Part shown: one piece after another, positions 26,699 through 35,512 of the stretch
Position numbering within the stretch: position 1 is the stretch's first letter
Layout of the letters: every line of letters starts with the position of its first letter
Assembly (NCBI GenBank): GCA_964615765.1
Contig: CAZTQN010000002.1
Location: 62,001-126,000 of the forward strand
Reading direction: 5' to 3'
DNA: 64,000 bases
Source of the DNA: CAZTQN01 sp964615765
GTDB taxonomy: Bacteria; Planctomycetota; Phycisphaerae; Phycisphaerales; UBA1924
Notes under the pieces: model-generated
What the model was told of the DNA's origin: nothing
What the model saw: the letters and a program-made list of their open reading frames with translations, nothing else
The model's database searches: none
Position numbers and translations under genes: made by a program

Positions 26699-27769
26699 AT
26701 GGACGCGCGTCGCATTCGGATCCGTCTCTCCCGCGGCTTTACGCTCATCGAACTGCTGGTCGTCATCGCGATCATCGCGCTGCTGATCGGCATCCTGCTC
26801 CCCGCGCTGGCCGAGGCCCGCAACGCCGCCCGTCGTACGGTCGATTATGCAAACCTCGCTCAGGGCATGGTCGCGCAGAACACCTACGGCGCCGAGTCGA
26901 AGGACTCATTCATCAATCCCTTCGACTCCGATATTACTCGCAAGTGGGAGGGCTATACCGCGGGGGGTAGGCCCATCATGTGGTATGACGTGATTTTCCC
27001 GGAATACCAACAGTCAGCCGGCAACGGCTGGCTGTTCCGCTTTGAACACCCCGTCTACAACACCGAAGGCTTCAGTGTCATTTGGATGTCTTGGCTCTCC
27101 CAGTGGATCGATCCCGCGCAGTGGACCCAGTCAAAGTGGTCCGTCTCGCCCAACGATCGGTGGCTGGGCGATCGCGCCAAGCAGATTTTCAGCAGGCGCG
27201 GACAATCGAACGGGTGCGGAGGCGAAACGCTCCCGATCGTCGATTCCTCGTACCTTCTGTCCCCAACGACCTGGCTTCGTCCATCTCTCTTCAACTCTCC
27301 GATTCTTTCGCCAAATCCTTCCTATCGCGTTCAAGACGCGACCGCCTTGGCCCGCAATCGGTTCGACCAGGTCACTGTCGCCAGCGGAAAAGTGATCGCA
27401 TGGGCCCGTCTTGACGGGACCAACCGCCGTCGCACCGCCACAGGCAACTCCTCCCCTGATAAATCTCCCTGGTACAACAATCCCTCGGCGACAACTATCG
27501 CGGCGACAGCGGATGGGAGCGTGACGTCCGTGCGCATGGCGACGCTTCACCGCTCGACAGCTACGCCCACGGTGGAGAACGCCCCCTTCCGCCCGATCGG
27601 TAGCTGGTCCGGGCGCGACTCGTTTTACACAGACGACTGCGCGCTGTTCGACGCCCGCAAGTACGGCGACCCCATCGAGTCCGGCTCTACGGACTTCCCC
27701 GGCGGCCCCTGGCCCGCCTTCTTCTGGGCCACCCGCGGCGGCATCGGCGGTCAGGACATCCAGCGCTGA
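26699..27769 (+). CDS. pseudopilin-like protein, cassette copy 1
   Basis: A 356-residue protein with a textbook class III signal: basic leader, then G/FTLIELLVVIAIIALLIG, and a long N-terminal helix. The large C-terminal domain (about 300 residues) lacks the H-X9-DG signature of DUF1559 proteins but has many Trp and ends in PGGPWPAFFWATRGGIGGQ. It is closely similar along its whole length to the protein at 28210. It is processed by a prepilin peptidase in this type of protein; the role of such multiple pseudopilins in planctomycetes is unknown. Base composition is lower in GC than in copy 2. The single-TM gene at 27816 follows. Confidence 0.82.
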   Translation: MDARRIRIRLSRGFTLIELLVVIAIIALLIGILLPALAEARNAARRTVDYANLAQGMVAQNTYGAESKDSFINPFDSDITRKWEGYTAGGRPIMWYDVIFPEYQQSAGNGWLFRFEHPVYNTEGFSVIWMSWLSQWIDPAQWTQSKWSVSPNDRWLGDRAKQIFSRRGQSNGCGGETLPIVDSSYLLSPTTWLRPSLFNSPILSPNPSYRVQDATALARNRFDQVTVASGKVIAWARLDGTNRRRTATGNSSPDKSPWYNNPSATTIAATADGSVTSVRMATLHRSTATPTVENAPFRPIGSWSGRDSFYTDDCALFDARKYGDPIESGSTDFPGGPWPAFFWATRGGIGGQDIQR

Positions 27770-27815
27770 CCCATCTGCCTCGCCCCGCGACCGCCCGCTA
27801 TTGTCCGCCTAAACC

Positions 27816-28031
27816 ATGAAGCAGAAGACCAAACTCATCGTCGCCGGCGCCGTCCTGGGTGTCCTTGCGATCATCGTGATCGCCGTCAACATGGGTGGCG
27901 GCGGGGAAGAAGGCCCGCCCAAGGAAGTCGTTGACGCCGCCGTTCAGGCCGCCAACGAAGCCGCCGCGACCCAGGAAAAAGTCCCCGACCCGCCCATCCA
28001 GCGGCGCACCGGCATGACGGCCAACCCCTAA
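27816..28031 (+). CDS. small single-TM protein, cassette copy 1
   Basis: A 71-residue protein: basic start MKQKTK, one hydrophobic helix (about 7-25), a Gly stretch and a charged Pro/Glu-rich outside tail. It begins 46 bases after the pseudopilin of copy 1, in the same place as the small gene at 29353 behind copy 2, so the two probably match in role. TATTGT lies 11 bases before the ATG and may be a short-leader promoter. Function unknown. Confidence 0.6.
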   Translation: MKQKTKLIVAGAVLGVLAIIVIAVNMGGGGEEGPPKEVVDAAVQAANEAAATQEKVPDPPIQRRTGMTANP

Positions 28032-28209
28032 ACACTCTTCCCTTTCCGCCGCGCTACTCCGCCTGAATCCGCCGATCACCGGCGCTCGATCTTTTCCCCG
28101 GCCGGTGGTCTCCGCCCAAGCGGCTCGCCGGTCCAACTCGGTTTCCCACCCCGGCCCGACCGCCCACCCGCGGCCGGGCTTTGCCCATAGGCCATCCAAT
28201 CCCCCTCCC

Positions 28210-29298
28210 ATGACACGCACCGCCCACCGCGACCAACCCGACCTTCGCCCCCGTCCAGGCTTCACGCTGATCGAGCTGCTGGTCGTCATCGCGATCATCG
28301 CGCTGCTCATCGGCATCCTGCTGCCCGCGCTGGGCGAGGCCCGCAAGTCCGCGCGCCGCGCTGTGGATTACGCCAACCTCGCCCAAGGCATGGTCGCGCA
28401 GAACGCCTACGGCGCCGAAGCCAAGGACTCGTTCATCAACCCCTTCGACAGCGACCTGACGCGCAAGTGGCAGGGTTACACCGCCGGCGGCACGTCGGTG
28501 ATGTGGTACGACGTCATCTTCCCCGAGTTTCAGCAGCAGGGCGGCGGGGGCTGGCTCTTCCGCTTCCGCCACCCGCAGTACACCACCGAGGGTTTCTCCT
28601 TGCAGTGGCGCTCCTGGGTCTCGCAGTGGATCGACCCCACCCGCTGGTCCGAGCGCCAGGGCGTCGTCTCCCCCAATGACCGCTGGCTCGACGCCCGCGC
28701 CAAGCGTGTACTGGGCCCGCCCAACCGCTGGGACGACTGCGCCGAGATCATCCTCCCGATCATCGACACGTCCTACCTGCTCTCGCCGACGACGTGGCTC
28801 CGCGCTTCGCTGTACACCTCGCCGATCCTGGCGCCCAACCCGTTCTACCGCGTCACGCCCAACGACTCCAACGCGCTGGCCCGCAACCGCTTCGACATGG
28901 TGACCATCCCAGGCGGGAAGGTCATCTCCTGGCTGCGCGTTGACGGCTCGACCAACCGGCGCGTCTCCGTCAACGGCTCCCGCGCCGATATCAGCCCGTG
29001 GTACAACAACCCGTCGGCGAACACGCTCGCCGCGACCTCCGACGGCAGCGTCACCAGCGTTCGCATGTCCACGCTGCACCGCGCCATCGCCACGCCGACG
29101 ATCGAGAACGCCCCGCTCCGCCCCATCGGCGTGTGGTCCGGGCGCGACTCGTTCTACGACGACGTGTGCGCCATTTACGACGCCCGGGCCTATGGCGACC
29201 CGATCGAGTCCGGCTCCGCCTCGTACCCCGGCGGGCCGTGGCCCGCGTTCTTCTGGGCCACCCGCGGCGGGATCGCCGGGCAAGACCTCCGCAGGTGA
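28210..29298 (+). CDS. pseudopilin-like protein, cassette copy 2
   Basis: A 362-residue protein with leader ending in RPRPG and then FTLIELLVVIAIIALLIG. From there it runs in parallel with the protein at 26699: EARKSARRAVDYANLAQGM, AEAKDSFINPFDSDLTRKW, and the same end PGGPWPAFFWATRGGIAGQ. The two are clear products of a tandem duplication, though copy 2 uses more GC-rich codons. I start at the ATG at 28210, which gives a leader of normal length; no Shine-Dalgarno is obvious. It is expected in the inner membrane after cleavage. Confidence 0.82.
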   Translation: MTRTAHRDQPDLRPRPGFTLIELLVVIAIIALLIGILLPALGEARKSARRAVDYANLAQGMVAQNAYGAEAKDSFINPFDSDLTRKWQGYTAGGTSVMWYDVIFPEFQQQGGGGWLFRFRHPQYTTEGFSLQWRSWVSQWIDPTRWSERQGVVSPNDRWLDARAKRVLGPPNRWDDCAEIILPIIDTSYLLSPTTWLRASLYTSPILAPNPFYRVTPNDSNALARNRFDMVTIPGGKVISWLRVDGSTNRRVSVNGSRADISPWYNNPSANTLAATSDGSVTSVRMSTLHRAIATPTIENAPLRPIGVWSGRDSFYDDVCAIYDARAYGDPIESGSASYPGGPWPAFFWATRGGIAGQDLRR

Positions 29299-29341
29299 TC
29301 CACCCTCAGACGTTCGATCCCTTCTCCCGACCCCACCCGCT

Positions 29342-29347
29342 TACAGT
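29342..29347 (+). promoter_or_regulatory. putative -10 box, leaderless start of the gene at 29353
   Basis: TACAGT ends five bases before the ATG at 29353; no Shine-Dalgarno is present. Confidence 0.35.
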
Positions 29348-29352
29348 TGATC

Positions 29353-29685
29353 ATGCCGCCGAGCGAACGCAAATCACTGATGGAGATGGCCGGCCCGTCG
29401 ACGGGCAAGACCACCGCCGGCGGCAAGGCGCGATCGCCCGAGGCCAAGGCCGGGCGCTCCGACGATCCCAAGCTCAACAGCCGCACCACGCGGATGGTCG
29501 TCCTGGGCGTGGTGATCGCGGTCCTCGCGGGGATCGCCATGTGGACGTGGCGAACGCCCGAGCCGCAGCTGACGCCCGAGGAAGAGCAGGCCCTGCAGGC
29601 CCCGCCGGAAGAGATCCCGGCCCAGACCAACCCGAACCCGGCCGACCCATCCGGCCCGCCGCCCGAACCACCGTCGCTCGAGTAA
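29353..29685 (+). CDS. small single-TM protein, cassette copy 2
   Basis: A 110-residue protein: charged N-terminal part of about 45 residues, one hydrophobic helix (TTRMVVLGVVIAVLAGIAMW), then a Glu/Pro-rich tail. It follows the pseudopilin at 28210 as the 71-residue protein follows the one at 26699; topology is the same but the sequences are only loosely alike. The TTG two codons upstream (29347) is an alternative start. Function unknown; a partner or membrane anchor for the pseudopilin is a guess from order. Confidence 0.58.
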   Translation: MPPSERKSLMEMAGPSTGKTTAGGKARSPEAKAGRSDDPKLNSRTTRMVVLGVVIAVLAGIAMWTWRTPEPQLTPEEEQALQAPPEEIPAQTNPNPADPSGPPPEPPSLE

Positions 29686-29712
29686 CCCGCCCGCGGCCCC
29701 CGCGCGTCCCGC

Positions 29713-29718
29713 TAACAT
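29713..29718 (+). promoter_or_regulatory. putative -10 box, leaderless start of the epimerase gene
   Basis: TAACAT ends six bases before the GTG start at 29725. No Shine-Dalgarno is present. Confidence 0.35.
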
Positions 29719-29724
29719 CCGCCC

Positions 29725-30750
29725 GTGCTCCGTCTGCCGAACGAGTGGGTTGCCCGGCTTCGACCGGCCTTTGACGGGCGGCGCGTCTGCGTTACCGGCG
29801 GCGCGGGATTCATCGGCGGGCACCTGGTCGATGCGCTGCTCTCCCTGGGCGCGACCATCGCCGTCATCGACGACCTCTCCAACTCAACCGCCGAGCACGT
29901 CGCCGGGCTGATCGATCTTGAGCCGGAGCGTGTCCGCTTCGTGCACGGGTCAATCCTGGACCCGAGCGCGGTGCGTGACGCTTTGGAGTCGGCCCAGGTC
30001 GTGTTCCACCTGGCCGCCTTGGCGAGCGTGCCGCGTTCGCTCGCTGACCCGCGCCGGACGTGGTCCGTCAACGCCGAGGGGACCGTGCGCGTGCTCGAGG
30101 CCGCTCGGGCCGCGGGCGTGCAGCGCGTGGTGTATTCCGCGTCCAGCTCGGCCTACGGCGGGAGCACGAAACTCCCGAAGACCGAGACCGACCTGCCCGA
30201 CCCGCTTTCCCCGTACGCCGCCAGCAAACTCGCCGGCGAGCACGCCGTCCGCGCCTGGAGCCGCTCGTTCGACCTGCCCGCGGTATCGCTCCGCTACTTC
30301 AACGTATTCGGGCCGCGCCAGCCGGCCGACTCACCCTACTCCGGCGTCGTCGCCCTGTTCGCCCGCAAGATGCTCGCGGGCGAAACGCCCGTGATCTTCG
30401 GCGACGGCAACCACACCCGCGACTTCACACCCGTCGCCAGCGCCGTGCTGGCCAATCTCCTCGCCGGCAGCGTCGACCGCCCGTTCCGCGGCGAGGTCGT
30501 CAACGTCGGCACCGGCATGCGCATCACCCTGGGCGATCTGGCGACCCGCCTCGGTCAACTCTGCGGCATGCCGCACGTCCTGCCCATCCACCAGCCCGAG
30601 CGCCCCGGCGACGTCCGCCACTCCCTAGCCGACCTCACGCTGGCCCGGCAACTGCTGGGCTACGAGCCCGTCGCCGACACCTGGACGGCCCTCGCCGAGA
30701 CCGTTGAGTGGTACCGCTCCACCATGGCCGGACGCGGAGACGCCGTCTGA
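29725..30750 (+). CDS. NAD-dependent sugar-nucleotide epimerase/dehydratase
   Basis: A 341-residue extended short-chain dehydrogenase/reductase. The nucleotide fold shows VCVTGGAGFIGGHLV (about 22-36) and the acidic VIDDLSNST that selects NAD; the catalytic set is SSSAYGG and YAASK. It resembles UDP-glucose/UDP-glucuronate 4-epimerases such as WbpP and GalE, substrate not certain. The start is a GTG at 29725, just before the fold begins. The next gene overlaps the stop by one base (TGATG), so the two are coupled. Confidence 0.85.
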   Translation: MLRLPNEWVARLRPAFDGRRVCVTGGAGFIGGHLVDALLSLGATIAVIDDLSNSTAEHVAGLIDLEPERVRFVHGSILDPSAVRDALESAQVVFHLAALASVPRSLADPRRTWSVNAEGTVRVLEAARAAGVQRVVYSASSSAYGGSTKLPKTETDLPDPLSPYAASKLAGEHAVRAWSRSFDLPAVSLRYFNVFGPRQPADSPYSGVVALFARKMLAGETPVIFGDGNHTRDFTPVASAVLANLLAGSVDRPFRGEVVNVGTGMRITLGDLATRLGQLCGMPHVLPIHQPERPGDVRHSLADLTLARQLLGYEPVADTWTALAETVEWYRSTMAGRGDAV

Positions 30751-30953
30751 TGCACCGCTTCCTGCAAACCCTCGGCGGGCTGTACCAACTCCTGCGCCTG
30801 GGCCTCGTCACCCGCTTCCGCCTGCGCGGGGCGTACTGGCAGTGGCGTCTGCACACGGCGTACGGGCGCGGCTGGCCCGACTCCCGCCGCCGCCTCGTCC
30901 ACGACGTCCTCGAATACGCCCGCTGGGTGCACCGCATGCGCCGCGGGCGCTGA
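30750..30953 (+). CDS. small basic protein coupled to the epimerase
   Basis: A 67-residue protein rich in Arg and aromatic residues (pI clearly high), with an amphipathic N-terminal part (RFLQTLGGLYQLLRLGLVTR) and a helical C-terminal half. The ATG overlaps the stop codon of the epimerase by one base. No family is recognised; it may bind the membrane surface or RNA. The size and coupling make a real gene likely. Confidence 0.55.
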   Translation: MHRFLQTLGGLYQLLRLGLVTRFRLRGAYWQWRLHTAYGRGWPDSRRRLVHDVLEYARWVHRMRRGR

Positions 30954-30961
30954 ACCCCCCG

Positions 30962-32371
30962 CTACTTCCCCACGCAGAAGGTCGCGAAGATCCGCCCGAT
31001 GATGTCGTCGGGCGAGACGGCTCCCGTCAGTTCCCCCAGCAAATCCAGCCCCGCGCGCAGTTCGCCGGCGATCAGTTCCGCGCCATCCAGCCGCGCCGAA
31101 TCGCGCTGCGCGTCGGCCAGTCGCCACGCTGCGTCGAAGCGGTCGAGCGCGAGGGCGAGCGTGCGCGCGTGCCGCGGGGCCACGCCCGCCAGCCCGCCGC
31201 CCGAGAGCGACCACGCCGCGTCCGCGATCGCCCGCCGAAGCATCGGCACGTGCCACCCGTCCAGAGCGCACACCGCCAGCCCCGCGGCGGCGGTGTCCGC
31301 GTTCTGCTCGTCGGGCAGTCTCTCACCCGCCAGCATCGCCCCGGCCAGGTCGGCCTTGGTGCGCACGCGGATGATGCGGGCCCCGTCGCTGATGGGCAGA
31401 TCGAGGGCCGCGAAGCGTCCGCTGGGGTCGCAGTGCAGCACGATCGGCGCCTCGGCGATCGCCCGCCGCGCGCGGGCTTGGCCGGCTTGGTCGATCAAGC
31501 CCGCCGCGTCGCTCGGCTCCTTTTCGCGCTTGTCATCATCAAGCCCGGCGGCGTCGACCAGCATCACCACGCACGCGCACCCGGCCTCGCGCGAGCAATC
31601 GAGCGGCTCGACCAGCACGTCACGCGTCGTCCCCGCGATCGGCGACACCACCGCCCGCGCCCGCCCCAGCAGCGCGTTGAACAGCGTGCTCTTGCCCGCG
31701 TTGGGCGCTCCCGCCAGCACGACCCGCGGCTGGCGCTCCAGCCACTCCCGCCCGCCCGCCGACCCGATCTCCGCCGTGATCTGCCCCCGCAGATCACCGA
31801 GTTCCTGCGCCAGCGCCCCCGGGCCGATGGGGACGACGTCTTCCTGATCCGTGAAGTCGATCCCGGCCTCGACCAGCGCCAGCAGCCGCGCGCTCCGCTC
31901 GCTGAACAGCCGGTACCGCGCCCCGGCGACCCCGCTCAGCAGCCGGTCGGCGGCCGCCAGTTCGTCCCGCGTCCGCGCCGCGATCGTCGCCGCGATCGCC
32001 TCCGCCCCGTCGAGCGACAGCCGCCCGTTGAGAAACGCCCGCGCGGAGAACTCGCCCGGCTCGGCGTCGCGCACGCGCCCGCCGGGGCCGACCAGTCCCG
32101 TCAGCACCCGCATGACCCGGTCCACGATCGCCGGCCCGCCCGGCACGAGCAGTTCGATCGTGTCCTGCCCGGTAAAGCTCCGCGGCCCGTCAAAGCGGAG
32201 CACCAGCACCGGCACGCCGCACAGGCTCGCCAGGGCGCACGCCCCGCCCGCGCCGGGCATGGGCGTGAGCACGTCCCGCAGCGCGTCGCGCACGCCGAGC
32301 CCCGACAGCCGGATCAGCGCCCGCTCACCCCAGCCGCTCCCGCTCGAGACGGCGACGATGACCCCGTCCAT
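30962..32371 (-). CDS. mnmE: tRNA-modifying GTPase MnmE
   Basis: A 469-residue enzyme that with MnmG installs the carboxymethylaminomethyl group on U34 of certain tRNAs. The N-terminal folate-binding domain begins GVIVAVSSGSGWGERALIRL; the G domain has AGAPNAGKST (G1), SPIAGTTRDV (G2), DAAGL (G3) and TKAD (G4); the C-terminus is FCVGK, where the modified family cysteine is conserved. The G domain is shorter than usual between G3 and G4. The ATG overlaps the TGA of the NifU-N gene by one base, so the two are co-translated. Confidence 0.95.
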   Translation of the reverse strand: MDGVIVAVSSGSGWGERALIRLSGLGVRDALRDVLTPMPGAGGACALASLCGVPVLVLRFDGPRSFTGQDTIELLVPGGPAIVDRVMRVLTGLVGPGGRVRDAEPGEFSARAFLNGRLSLDGAEAIAATIAARTRDELAAADRLLSGVAGARYRLFSERSARLLALVEAGIDFTDQEDVVPIGPGALAQELGDLRGQITAEIGSAGGREWLERQPRVVLAGAPNAGKSTLFNALLGRARAVVSPIAGTTRDVLVEPLDCSREAGCACVVMLVDAAGLDDDKREKEPSDAAGLIDQAGQARARRAIAEAPIVLHCDPSGRFAALDLPISDGARIIRVRTKADLAGAMLAGERLPDEQNADTAAAGLAVCALDGWHVPMLRRAIADAAWSLSGGGLAGVAPRHARTLALALDRFDAAWRLADAQRDSARLDGAELIAGELRAGLDLLGELTGAVSPDDIIGRIFATFCVGK

Positions 32372-32697
32372 CACGCCCCCGGCCGGCGGCGGAAGATCGC
32401 CGCGATCCCCGACTCCACCTCGCCCCACCGCGTCTCGGGCGTCTTGTTGACCGTCACCCACCCATCCCCCACCAGCACGCCGCACACCCCGGGCACGCCG
32501 AACAGGGCCCGGGCCAGCGCATCGCCATCCGCCTGGGCGGCGGACCGGTACGACCGCAGCGCCGCCGCCCCACCCGTCGCCCCACCCTTGCCGGGCACGG
32601 GCGCAGGGTTCGCCATCGCCTCGGCCCCCTTGGGCAGGACGTACTTGCGGGCGTTGGGGTTGGGCGTCGCGTGGAACTCGAGCATGAACCGCGCCAT
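32371..32697 (-). CDS. NifU N-terminal (Nfu-N) domain protein
   Basis: A 108-residue single-domain protein starting MLEFHATPNPNARKYVLPKG after four residues, the hallmark of the Nfu/NifU N-terminal domain, with LFGVPGVCGVLVGDGWVTVNK later. This domain accompanies iron-sulfur scaffold proteins but lacks the CxxC cluster site itself. AGGAG lies four bases before the ATG. The TGA overlaps the ATG of mnmE. A link to iron-sulfur assembly is family knowledge; the reason for coupling with mnmE is unknown. Confidence 0.82.
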   Translation of the reverse strand: MARFMLEFHATPNPNARKYVLPKGAEAMANPAPVPGKGGATGGAAALRSYRSAAQADGDALARALFGVPGVCGVLVGDGWVTVNKTPETRWGEVESGIAAIFRRRPGA

Positions 32698-32796
32698 TCG
32701 CTCCTAGGATCGACCGCCGAGGGCCCGCCGGGCCCGTTCACTGTCCTGGCGCCAGTGTATCAATGACATCCCGCACCGATCGCCGATCTGTCTCCC

Positions 32797-33720
32797 GTGC
32801 TGGACCGCGTCACACGCCTGCTTGAGCGGATGAACGCCTACCCCTGGTGGCAGGTGGCGGCGGAGCTCGCCGTCATTTGGCTGGTGGTCTATGCCGTCAT
32901 CCGCTTTGTGCAGGGCACCCGGGCCGCCGGCGCGCTCAAGGGCACGCTGATCCTCCTGGCGATCGCCACTCTGTTCATCCGCATCGTCGGCCAGCAGGAC
33001 GCGTTCCAGCGCCTCCGCTACCTCTACGACAACTTCCTCACGCTGCTGGCGATCACGCTCATCGTCGTCTTCGCGCCGGAACTCCGCCGCGGGCTCATCC
33101 GCCTGGGCGAGGCCCCCCTGCTCCGCCGCACCGGCGGGCTGACCTCCAGCGTCCCCGAGCAGATCAGCATCGCCTGCGCCTACCTCGCGAAGGCCAAGTT
33201 CGGGGCCATCATCGTCATCCAGCGCACCGCCGAACTCCGCGGCCTGGTCGAAGGCGGCACGCCCATCCAGGGCCGCCTGACGGCCCGCCTGCTGCAAACC
33301 ATCTTCTTCCCCGGCTCGGCCCTGCACGACCTGGCCGTCATCGTCCGCGGCGAGGAGCTCGTCGCCGCCAACGTGCAGCTCCCCCTCGCCGAGCCCGCCG
33401 ACATGCCCGACCCGACGCTCGGCTCGCGACACCGGGCCGCCGTCGGCCTCTCGCGCGAGTGCGACGCCCTGGTCGTCATCGTCAGCGAAGAGACGGGCTC
33501 GATCTCCATCGCCGAGGGCGGGCGGCTGGATCGGCACCTTTCCAGCGACGAACTGCGCGAAGAGCTGGTGGCCCGGCTGACGCGCAAGCCCGCCGCGAAG
33601 GGCGCCCGCGGCTCCGCCGTCGACAGCCCCCACGCCGCCGACGCCCCCGCCGCCACCGACCTCGACCACCCCGACGACGCCCACGTCCTGCACGCCGACC
33701 TCCGCGACCCGCGCGACTGA
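32797..33720 (+). CDS. cdaA: diadenylate cyclase (c-di-AMP synthase)
   Basis: A 307-residue membrane enzyme that makes c-di-AMP from two ATP. Three N-terminal hydrophobic helices (about 18-95) are followed by the DisA_N domain: GAIIVIQRTAELRGLVEGG, then LHDLAVIV with the catalytic Asp178, and GSRHRAAVGLS (Arg211-His212-Arg213). The usual DGA motif reads DLA here, a change worth noting, since the Gly is normally kept. A charged Ala/Asp-rich tail of about 50 residues follows the domain. The start is a GTG. It is followed 20 bases later by cdaR, the usual partner. Confidence 0.9.
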   Translation: MLDRVTRLLERMNAYPWWQVAAELAVIWLVVYAVIRFVQGTRAAGALKGTLILLAIATLFIRIVGQQDAFQRLRYLYDNFLTLLAITLIVVFAPELRRGLIRLGEAPLLRRTGGLTSSVPEQISIACAYLAKAKFGAIIVIQRTAELRGLVEGGTPIQGRLTARLLQTIFFPGSALHDLAVIVRGEELVAANVQLPLAEPADMPDPTLGSRHRAAVGLSRECDALVVIVSEETGSISIAEGGRLDRHLSSDELREELVARLTRKPAAKGARGSAVDSPHAADAPAATDLDHPDDAHVLHADLRDPRD

Positions 33721-33740
33721 CCACCCGGAGTTTCGCCCCG

Positions 33741-34787
33741 ATGCGTCTTGCCGACATCAAAGCGATGGCCCTCGCGACCGTCATCGCGCTGCTGATCTGG
33801 ATCTACGCCGAGGGGCAGAGCCTGACGGCTCGCTCGCTCAGCGTGCCGGTCGGCCTGTCTGCCGACGCCCAGTCCGGGCTGGTCATCCAGATCGACGACC
33901 CCGGCTTTCGCGGCCTGGCCCGCGTGCGCCTCGAAGGCTCGGCCCGCACCATCGACGACGCCGCCAACCTCCTGACCACCAACCCCGTGCGCTTGCTCCC
34001 TGGCATGCCCGGCATGCCCGACCAGCCCGGCGAGAACCGGACCATCAACCTGCGCGAAGCCATCAGCGCCCTGCCGGAACTCAGCGGCCTGGGCTCGTCC
34101 GTCGCCGACGTCGACCCGACGACCATCACCGTCCGCGTCGTCCGCGTGCTGACGCGGGAACTGCCGGTGCGTGTCGACGTGCCGGCGGACGTGCAGCTCG
34201 ACGGCGAGGCCCAGGCCACGCCCTCGCAGGTCATGCTGCGCCTCCCGCAGGCCGCCGCCGACACGCTGCCCGAGTCCGCCGTCGCCATCGCCACCATCCC
34301 GACCGAGGACCTGGCCCGCCTGGGGATCGACGGCCCGAAGGTCGTGCTCGCCAAGGTCCGACCGCCGGCGGGGCTGGAGAACGTCCCCGGCGTCGCCGTC
34401 GCGCCCGAGACGGTGAGCGTCACGCTGCGCCCGCGCCGCGTGGTCGAGACCTACCGCCTGCCCAACGTCCCGATCTGGTTCAGCCTCCCGCCGACGGAAG
34501 ACGCCGGGCGGTGGTCGATCGAGATGGTGGACAAGTTCCTGACCGACGTGACGATCTCCGGCCCGGCCGACGCCGTCCGGCGCGTGCGCGATGGGCAGGC
34601 CGTCGTCCGCGCCGTGGTGGAACTGGGGAGCGACGACCTGCAGCGCGGCGTGAGCACGAAGGCCGTCCGCTTCACCGGTCTGCCCCAGGGCATCACCGCG
34701 ACCGCCGCCAACCCCGAAGCCCGCCTGCGCGTCTCCCGTCGCGCCGCCGCCACGCCCGCCGCGGGCGACGTTGGTCCGACGCCCTGA
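33741..34787 (+). CDS. cdaR: YbbR/CdaR-type regulator of diadenylate cyclase
   Basis: A 348-residue protein with a short cytoplasmic start, one membrane helix (MALATVIALLIWIYAEGQSL) and two or three YbbR-type beta domains outside; VRVVRVLTRELPVRVDVPAD and PETVSVTLRPRRVVE are the repeat starts. CdaR proteins bind CdaA and adjust its activity. CGGAG lies before the ATG at 33741. The gene order cdaA-cdaR matches that of Firmicutes, where glmM follows, but here the next gene is a convergent MarR regulator. Confidence 0.88.
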   Translation: MRLADIKAMALATVIALLIWIYAEGQSLTARSLSVPVGLSADAQSGLVIQIDDPGFRGLARVRLEGSARTIDDAANLLTTNPVRLLPGMPGMPDQPGENRTINLREAISALPELSGLGSSVADVDPTTITVRVVRVLTRELPVRVDVPADVQLDGEAQATPSQVMLRLPQAAADTLPESAVAIATIPTEDLARLGIDGPKVVLAKVRPPAGLENVPGVAVAPETVSVTLRPRRVVETYRLPNVPIWFSLPPTEDAGRWSIEMVDKFLTDVTISGPADAVRRVRDGQAVVRAVVELGSDDLQRGVSTKAVRFTGLPQGITATAANPEARLRVSRRAAATPAAGDVGPTP

Positions 34788-34826
34788 CCACTTCCTCCGC
34801 GCTGCGTGCGCCGCTGAATACGCCGC

Positions 34827-35372
34827 TCACGTCGATCGACGGGTCGGCCGCTTACGCGCCGGCGTCTCGCCGCGGGCCGATCGGTCGGCGCCGGCGGCGG
34901 GGTCGCCCTCGCGCTGCCGCGCGACAAATAGCAGTTCGTTCAAGCGCTGCTGGTCCGCCGCGCTCAAGTGGGCGAGCTGCGAGCGGTGCAGATCGAGCAC
35001 GCGCTGGTCCAGGTCGCCCAGAAGCTCCCGCCCCTTGGCGGTGATTTTCACCATCACCACGCGCCGGTCGCTGGTCACGCGGCAGCGCTCCACCAGCCCC
35101 GCCCGCACCAGGCGATCCACCAGGCGCGTCACGTCCGGCACCGGCGAGACCAACTGTTTCCCGATCACCTGCGTCGCGACCCCCTCGGACCCGTGCCCGC
35201 GCACGATCCGCAGCGCGTTGTACGTCGCGTTCGACAGCCCGAACGGGCGGAAAAACCGATCGAACTCCCCGCCCAGCACCGACGCCGTCCGCAACAGATT
35301 CAGATACACCTCCTGCGCAAGCACGTCGAACGGTTTGCTCTTCCCGATCTCGTGCTGGAGTGATCGTGTCAT
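34827..35372 (-). CDS. MarR-family transcriptional regulator
   Basis: A 181-residue winged-helix regulator. DVLAQEVYLNLLRTASVLGG starts the dimer helices, then GLSNATYNALRIVRGHG, the recognition helix region VPDVTRLVDRLVRAGLVER, and the wing TSDRRVVMVKITAKG with the conserved DxR. The C-terminus is a basic tail rich in Arg and Ala. It might regulate its own gene or a neighbour; the aspartate kinase gene ends upstream on the same strand with a terminator between. No operator is identified. Confidence 0.88.
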   Translation of the reverse strand: MTRSLQHEIGKSKPFDVLAQEVYLNLLRTASVLGGEFDRFFRPFGLSNATYNALRIVRGHGSEGVATQVIGKQLVSPVPDVTRLVDRLVRAGLVERCRVTSDRRVVMVKITAKGRELLGDLDQRVLDLHRSQLAHLSAADQQRLNELLFVARQREGDPAAGADRSARGETPARKRPTRRST

Positions 35373-35429
35373 TGCGGCGTGTGGCGCGGCTGAAAAAAGC
35401 CCGCGCCTTCGACCACTCTAGACCCACAA

Positions 35430-35459
35430 AGAACGAAGCCGGGGATCGCCGCCCCCGGC
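35430..35459 (-). terminator. Rho-independent terminator after the aspartate kinase gene
   Basis: A 7-bp GC stem (35438-35444 with 35453-35459) followed on the minus strand by TTCGTTCTTTG, about 50 bases after the stop at 35513. Confidence 0.65.
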
Positions 35460-35512
35460 CTCGCTCTCAGGAGAACACATCTGTCTCCGCGGCACGACAC
35501 AATCGTCCGGGT

